A stretch of DNA of 6,956 nt from NCBI GenBank assembly GCA_023249255.1, contig JAHFCY010000179.1, forward strand, positions 1 through 6,956, read 5' to 3'. This document shows, piece after piece, positions 4,438-6,956 of this stretch. Source of the DNA: Candidatus Lindowiibacteriota bacterium (lineage in GTDB: Bacteria; Lindowbacteria; 2-12-FULL-62-27). The notes below the pieces were generated by a model that did not search any database, was not told the DNA's origin, and saw only the letters and a program-made list of their open reading frames with translations. A program made the translations under genes and the position numbers. The number at the start of each line of letters is the position of its first letter. The stretch's first letter is position 1.

Positions 4438-6302
4438 GTTGCCTGCCTCGCTTCACCGTCAATATCGCCGACCACGTGGATCATCTCTTCAGCCACGATC
4501 TGCCGATCGACTGCCTGCGCCCGGCCGTATCGGAACCCTTCGAGATCGGTAAAAACTTTTTTCAGCCGGTCGATGGCCGCTGACGAAACACCGCAATCCT
4601 GCAAATGACGGATCATCTCGGGCGGCGTCAATGACGTGATGGACAGGTCAAGACGCATGGAAACAAAAATAGAAGCGGCCGACAGAATGGAGGACACGAA
4701 GCGGTCATCGGAAATGTCCTGTCCCCGGGCCAATTGCCGCAGAATTGCCTGAAAATCGCCGGCGGCGCGTCGCGCCCGCTCTCGTTTCATATCGCGCCGG
4801 GAACGCGTGAAGGTTATGGCGCCGGCCACCATAAACAGAATTGGGGTCATCGCCCAGCCCGCCCAGCCTCCGCTTGCGCCGTGGATCGAGAGAAGGCGGT
4901 CCGGATTTGATTCATTGGCATAGAGTCCCTCAACGACTTCTCTCATCTCCGGCGCGGCCTTCTTCGCCTCCGCCTCCACGACTTCCTCAAGCCGCACTTT
5001 TTCGGTCGAGCGGATCTGGATCGGGATGGGAGCGGTTTTGATGGAAACGTACGATTTTCGTTTGGGATTGTAGAACGCAAAGCGAACGGCCGGCACCGCC
5101 TGAATGTCGGATTGAATCGGCCGAATGGTGTAACGGAAAATCTTGCCGTCAGAGGTCTCTTCGCCCTGGACAGTCCGATCATGGAGTTTGAAATTTCTGA
5201 TAAATTCATCCTGTTTGCCGAGGTCCGGGGCGTCAACAGTACTCCATAGCCCGTCGCCGTGGACGGTCAGCGTCAGCGTGACCGGATCGCCGAGATTGAT
5301 TTGCGTGGGCGCCGCGTCGGCGCGCGCATCGAACTGGCCGATTGCTCCGCTCCATTCAGCCGGCCGACCCTGTTCCGGAGGATCGGTGATCCGAAGGGTG
5401 ATTGCGTTTGATGCTTGATAGACATTTTTCTGCGTGCCCTCGTTCGGCCCCACGATCTGGTCGATCAATGAGCCTTTCAGAGTGCAGGGCGAAATTTCGA
5501 CGTCTCCGGGTTTGACGGCCCGGAACGTCTTGTCGATCCGGTAGACAAAATACGGTTTCCCTTGATGCGTCGTTTCCTCGCGCGGCAGACGGAACGTGAT
5601 CAGCTTCCGGCTGAAAAAATCCTCCTGCGCGTAGCCGTTGATGGTGAAACCGGGATTGCCGACATAGCCGGACGCAAACGATCGGAAATCCTTGGTCTCG
5701 GTGTTGGACAGCGACTCAAACCACGGGATAGACAGCGCCGGCGGCTGTCGCGCGACGAACGGCTCGATGCCGAGAACCTGATTTTGATACGTCAATTTTT
5801 CCAGATAGAGTTTGAACGTCACGGTGAAGTCGTCGCCGATCACAACCGGATTGGGCCTGACTTCGACTTCCATCCATGCGCGGTCGTCCGATCCGGGCGA
5901 AGTGACGTTGAGGTTCAGCGCGGCCGTTTGAACCGTTTGTCCGTCGGCGCTCACGGAAATTTCCGGAATGTGAAAGCTCCCGCCACGGGCCGGCGTCACG
6001 CGATAATTCAAATAATAGGTTGTCTGGGATTGCTGGCTCATCTGTCCGTTGATGATGGTGATGCTCTGGCTGGTCGAATGTGACACACCCGCGCCGGCAA
6101 TGGCGAGCCCGTCGATGGCCGGAATCTGCGCGGCGGGATCGGAATTGGCCCCGGTCACGGTGATCCGGAGCGTGGCCGCCTCGCTGAGATACACCGATGA
6201 AGGTTCGATCACCGCGGTGGCTGACAAATTTTCGCCGGAAGCGGCCCCGGCAAGGAGCAACAGTGTGATCGCCAAGAAAATCGCAAAGCCGCGCATTCTC
6301 AT
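4434..6302 (-). CDS. batD: BatD-type membrane-anchored protein (oxygen tolerance family)
   Basis: The product is 622 aa, within the usual BatD range. A signal peptide covers residues 1-23 (FAIFLAITLLLLAGAASG). A long extracytoplasmic region of beta-rich, Ig-like repeats follows; its opening phrase, in which SVYLSEAATLRITVTGA is followed by the PAIDGLAI segment, is typical of the family. One membrane helix lies at about 479-500 (WAMTPILFMVAGAITF), followed by the basic stop-transfer RSRRDMKRERARR and a cytoplasmic tail of about 110 residues. I placed the start at the ATG at 6300-6302: it opens the signal peptide and has GAGG 5 nt upstream. The longer frame to 6377 would overlap the preceding gene by 68 nt and bury the signal peptide. 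A second ATG at 6294-6296 is also possible. It starts 7 nt after the upstream gene and overlaps the next by 4 nt, so the three are cotranscribed. Confidence 0.88.
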   Translation of the reverse strand: MRMRGFAIFLAITLLLLAGAASGENLSATAVIEPSSVYLSEAATLRITVTGANSDPAAQIPAIDGLAIAGAGVSHSTSQSITIINGQMSQQSQTTYYLNYRVTPARGGSFHIPEISVSADGQTVQTAALNLNVTSPGSDDRAWMEVEVRPNPVVIGDDFTVTFKLYLEKLTYQNQVLGIEPFVARQPPALSIPWFESLSNTETKDFRSFASGYVGNPGFTINGYAQEDFFSRKLITFRLPREETTHQGKPYFVYRIDKTFRAVKPGDVEISPCTLKGSLIDQIVGPNEGTQKNVYQASNAITLRITDPPEQGRPAEWSGAIGQFDARADAAPTQINLGDPVTLTLTVHGDGLWSTVDAPDLGKQDEFIRNFKLHDRTVQGEETSDGKIFRYTIRPIQSDIQAVPAVRFAFYNPKRKSYVSIKTAPIPIQIRSTEKVRLEEVVEAEAKKAAPEMREVVEGLYANESNPDRLLSIHGASGGWAGWAMTPILFMVAGAITFTRSRRDMKRERARRAAGDFQAILRQLARGQDISDDRFVSSILSAASIFVSMRLDLSITSLTPPEMIRHLQDCGVSSAAIDRLKKVFTDLEGFRYGRAQAVDRQIVAEEMIHVVGDIDGEARQAT

Positions 6303-6309
6303 CGTCCCC

Positions 6310-6956
6310 TCACCAGTCCTTGTAACTGCCGCCGACGATGACGCCGGCGGGTTTGTCCTGTTCCTTTTCGGGATCAATGCCTTTTTGGCGTGCGGCCTGC
6401 ATGAGGCGCTGTTTGAGTTCCTCGATATCCTTCAGCCGGTCCTTCATGTTCTTTTCCGCGTCCTGCTTATCGAAGGATCTTCCCTGATCCTTCGGCCCCT
6501 GTCCCGCTCCCTGCTGTTTTTGTTGCTGTGCCGCGGCCGTATCGCCTTCCGGTTTGCCCGATCCTGTGTCGCCCTGTCCGCCCTGCTGCTTTTGATTTTT
6601 CTGCAATTCCTGTTTTTTCTTTTGTTCCTCCAATTGTTTCAACAATCTTCGTGTGAGTTCAAGATTGTGTTTGGCGTCATCCATGCCCGGACGGTGGTCC
6701 AGCGATTCGGTATAGGCCGATTCCGCCATTCGAAGCGACTGAATGGCCGCGTCGACGTTTGAGTCTTTGAGGCGCTCGGCCTGTTTGACGTGGACATTTC
6801 CCAGATTGTAAAGCGCATCGCTTCCCAAATCCATCCCCTTCTCGCCTGCGGCTTTTGAAAACAGATCGGCCGCCTTTTCCAGTTCTCCGGAATAATATTG
6901 TTGTCGGCCATCATTATACAGGTCAAACGGATTGTCCGCGGCGTTGGCGGGGATTG
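6310..6956 (-). CDS. batC: BatC-type TPR protein, N-terminus cut by the window edge
   Basis: The frame is open to the window's end, giving 214 visible residues plus the stop; an ATG at 6832-6834 falls inside a TPR and is not the start. The visible protein begins IPANAADNPFDLYNDG. ANA followed by A could be a signal-peptide cleavage site, or the region could join a BatB von Willebrand domain, as in BatB-BatC fusions. TPR repeats follow (YNDGRQQYYSGELEKAADLF; ALYNLGNVHVKQAERL; then a helix pair ending in HNLELTRRLLKQLEEQKKK). Next come a Gln/Lys/Gly-rich linker and a C-terminal helix with the ending SYKDW. In Bat operons the TPR protein BatC usually sits just before BatD, as here. Its TGA lies within the ribosome site of batD. 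The genes expected further upstream (MoxR-type ATPase, DUF58, BatA, BatB) would lie beyond the window. Confidence 0.8.
   Translation of the reverse strand, partial: IPANAADNPFDLYNDGRQQYYSGELEKAADLFSKAAGEKGMDLGSDALYNLGNVHVKQAERLKDSNVDAAIQSLRMAESAYTESLDHRPGMDDAKHNLELTRRLLKQLEEQKKKQELQKNQKQQGGQGDTGSGKPEGDTAAAQQQKQQGAGQGPKDQGRSFDKQDAEKNMKDRLKDIEELKQRLMQAARQKGIDPEKEQDKPAGVIVGGSYKDW

Noticed and set aside
6049-6762. Plus-strand frame of 237 codons with a hydrophobic Leu/Phe-rich end
   Set aside because: The hydrophobic stretch is the antisense reading of the Gln/Lys-rich linker of the BatC-type protein, not a real membrane protein.

Overview
The window suggests a Gram-negative, fairly GC-rich bacterium. 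Its strongest anchor is a run of three minus-strand genes (right half, read from 6956 down to 3601) that look like the tail of a Bat (Bacteroides aerotolerance) operon. They are a TPR protein of BatC type cut by the window edge, a BatD protein with a signal peptide and a late membrane anchor, and a BatE-type protein with a TPR, two membrane helices and an SH3-like end. Strong Shine-Dalgarno sites, 7-nt and -4-nt gene junctions and exported products fit a proteobacterial or similar lineage. A deltaproteobacterial-type host is possible, but the sequence does not settle it.

The middle (about 2110-3540) looks like the scar of a mobile element. By eye it is more AT-rich than its flanks. It holds a small excisionase-like HTH gene on the plus strand (2265-2540) that converges on an unrecognised minus-strand reading frame (2557-3042). 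That frame appears to have lost its start by a frameshift: a good sigma70 promoter and a strong ribosome binding site lead into a GTG codon that is one base out of frame. The segment ends at 3493-3530 in the 5' half of a threonine-type tRNA (anticodon GGT), broken in the anticodon loop, 70 bp downstream of the Bat operon and on the same strand. Two imperfect 14-bp AT-rich repeats (2161-2174 and 3470-3483) bracket the segment, and a tandem 11-bp repeat sits near its right end. I see no integrase.

The left part carries one convincing gene, on the minus strand (110-1228). Its N-terminal third is a YspA/DUF2493-type SLOG (Rossmann-like nucleotide-binding) domain, followed by about 250 residues I do not recognise. 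Its leader contains a long hairpin that can refold in two exclusive ways. Upstream of it, about 1315-2200 has no gene I can support but holds several inverted repeats: a 100-bp block with 15-bp perfect inverted ends, a 20-bp perfect palindrome and a pair of competing GC-rich hairpins.

The genes do not form one pathway. The Bat genes are core envelope or stress functions. The SLOG fusion, the non-coding block and the HTH/tRNA scar look like accessory DNA beside them. The best candidate for something undescribed is the SLOG fusion protein with its structured leader. The tRNA-bounded remnant comes next.
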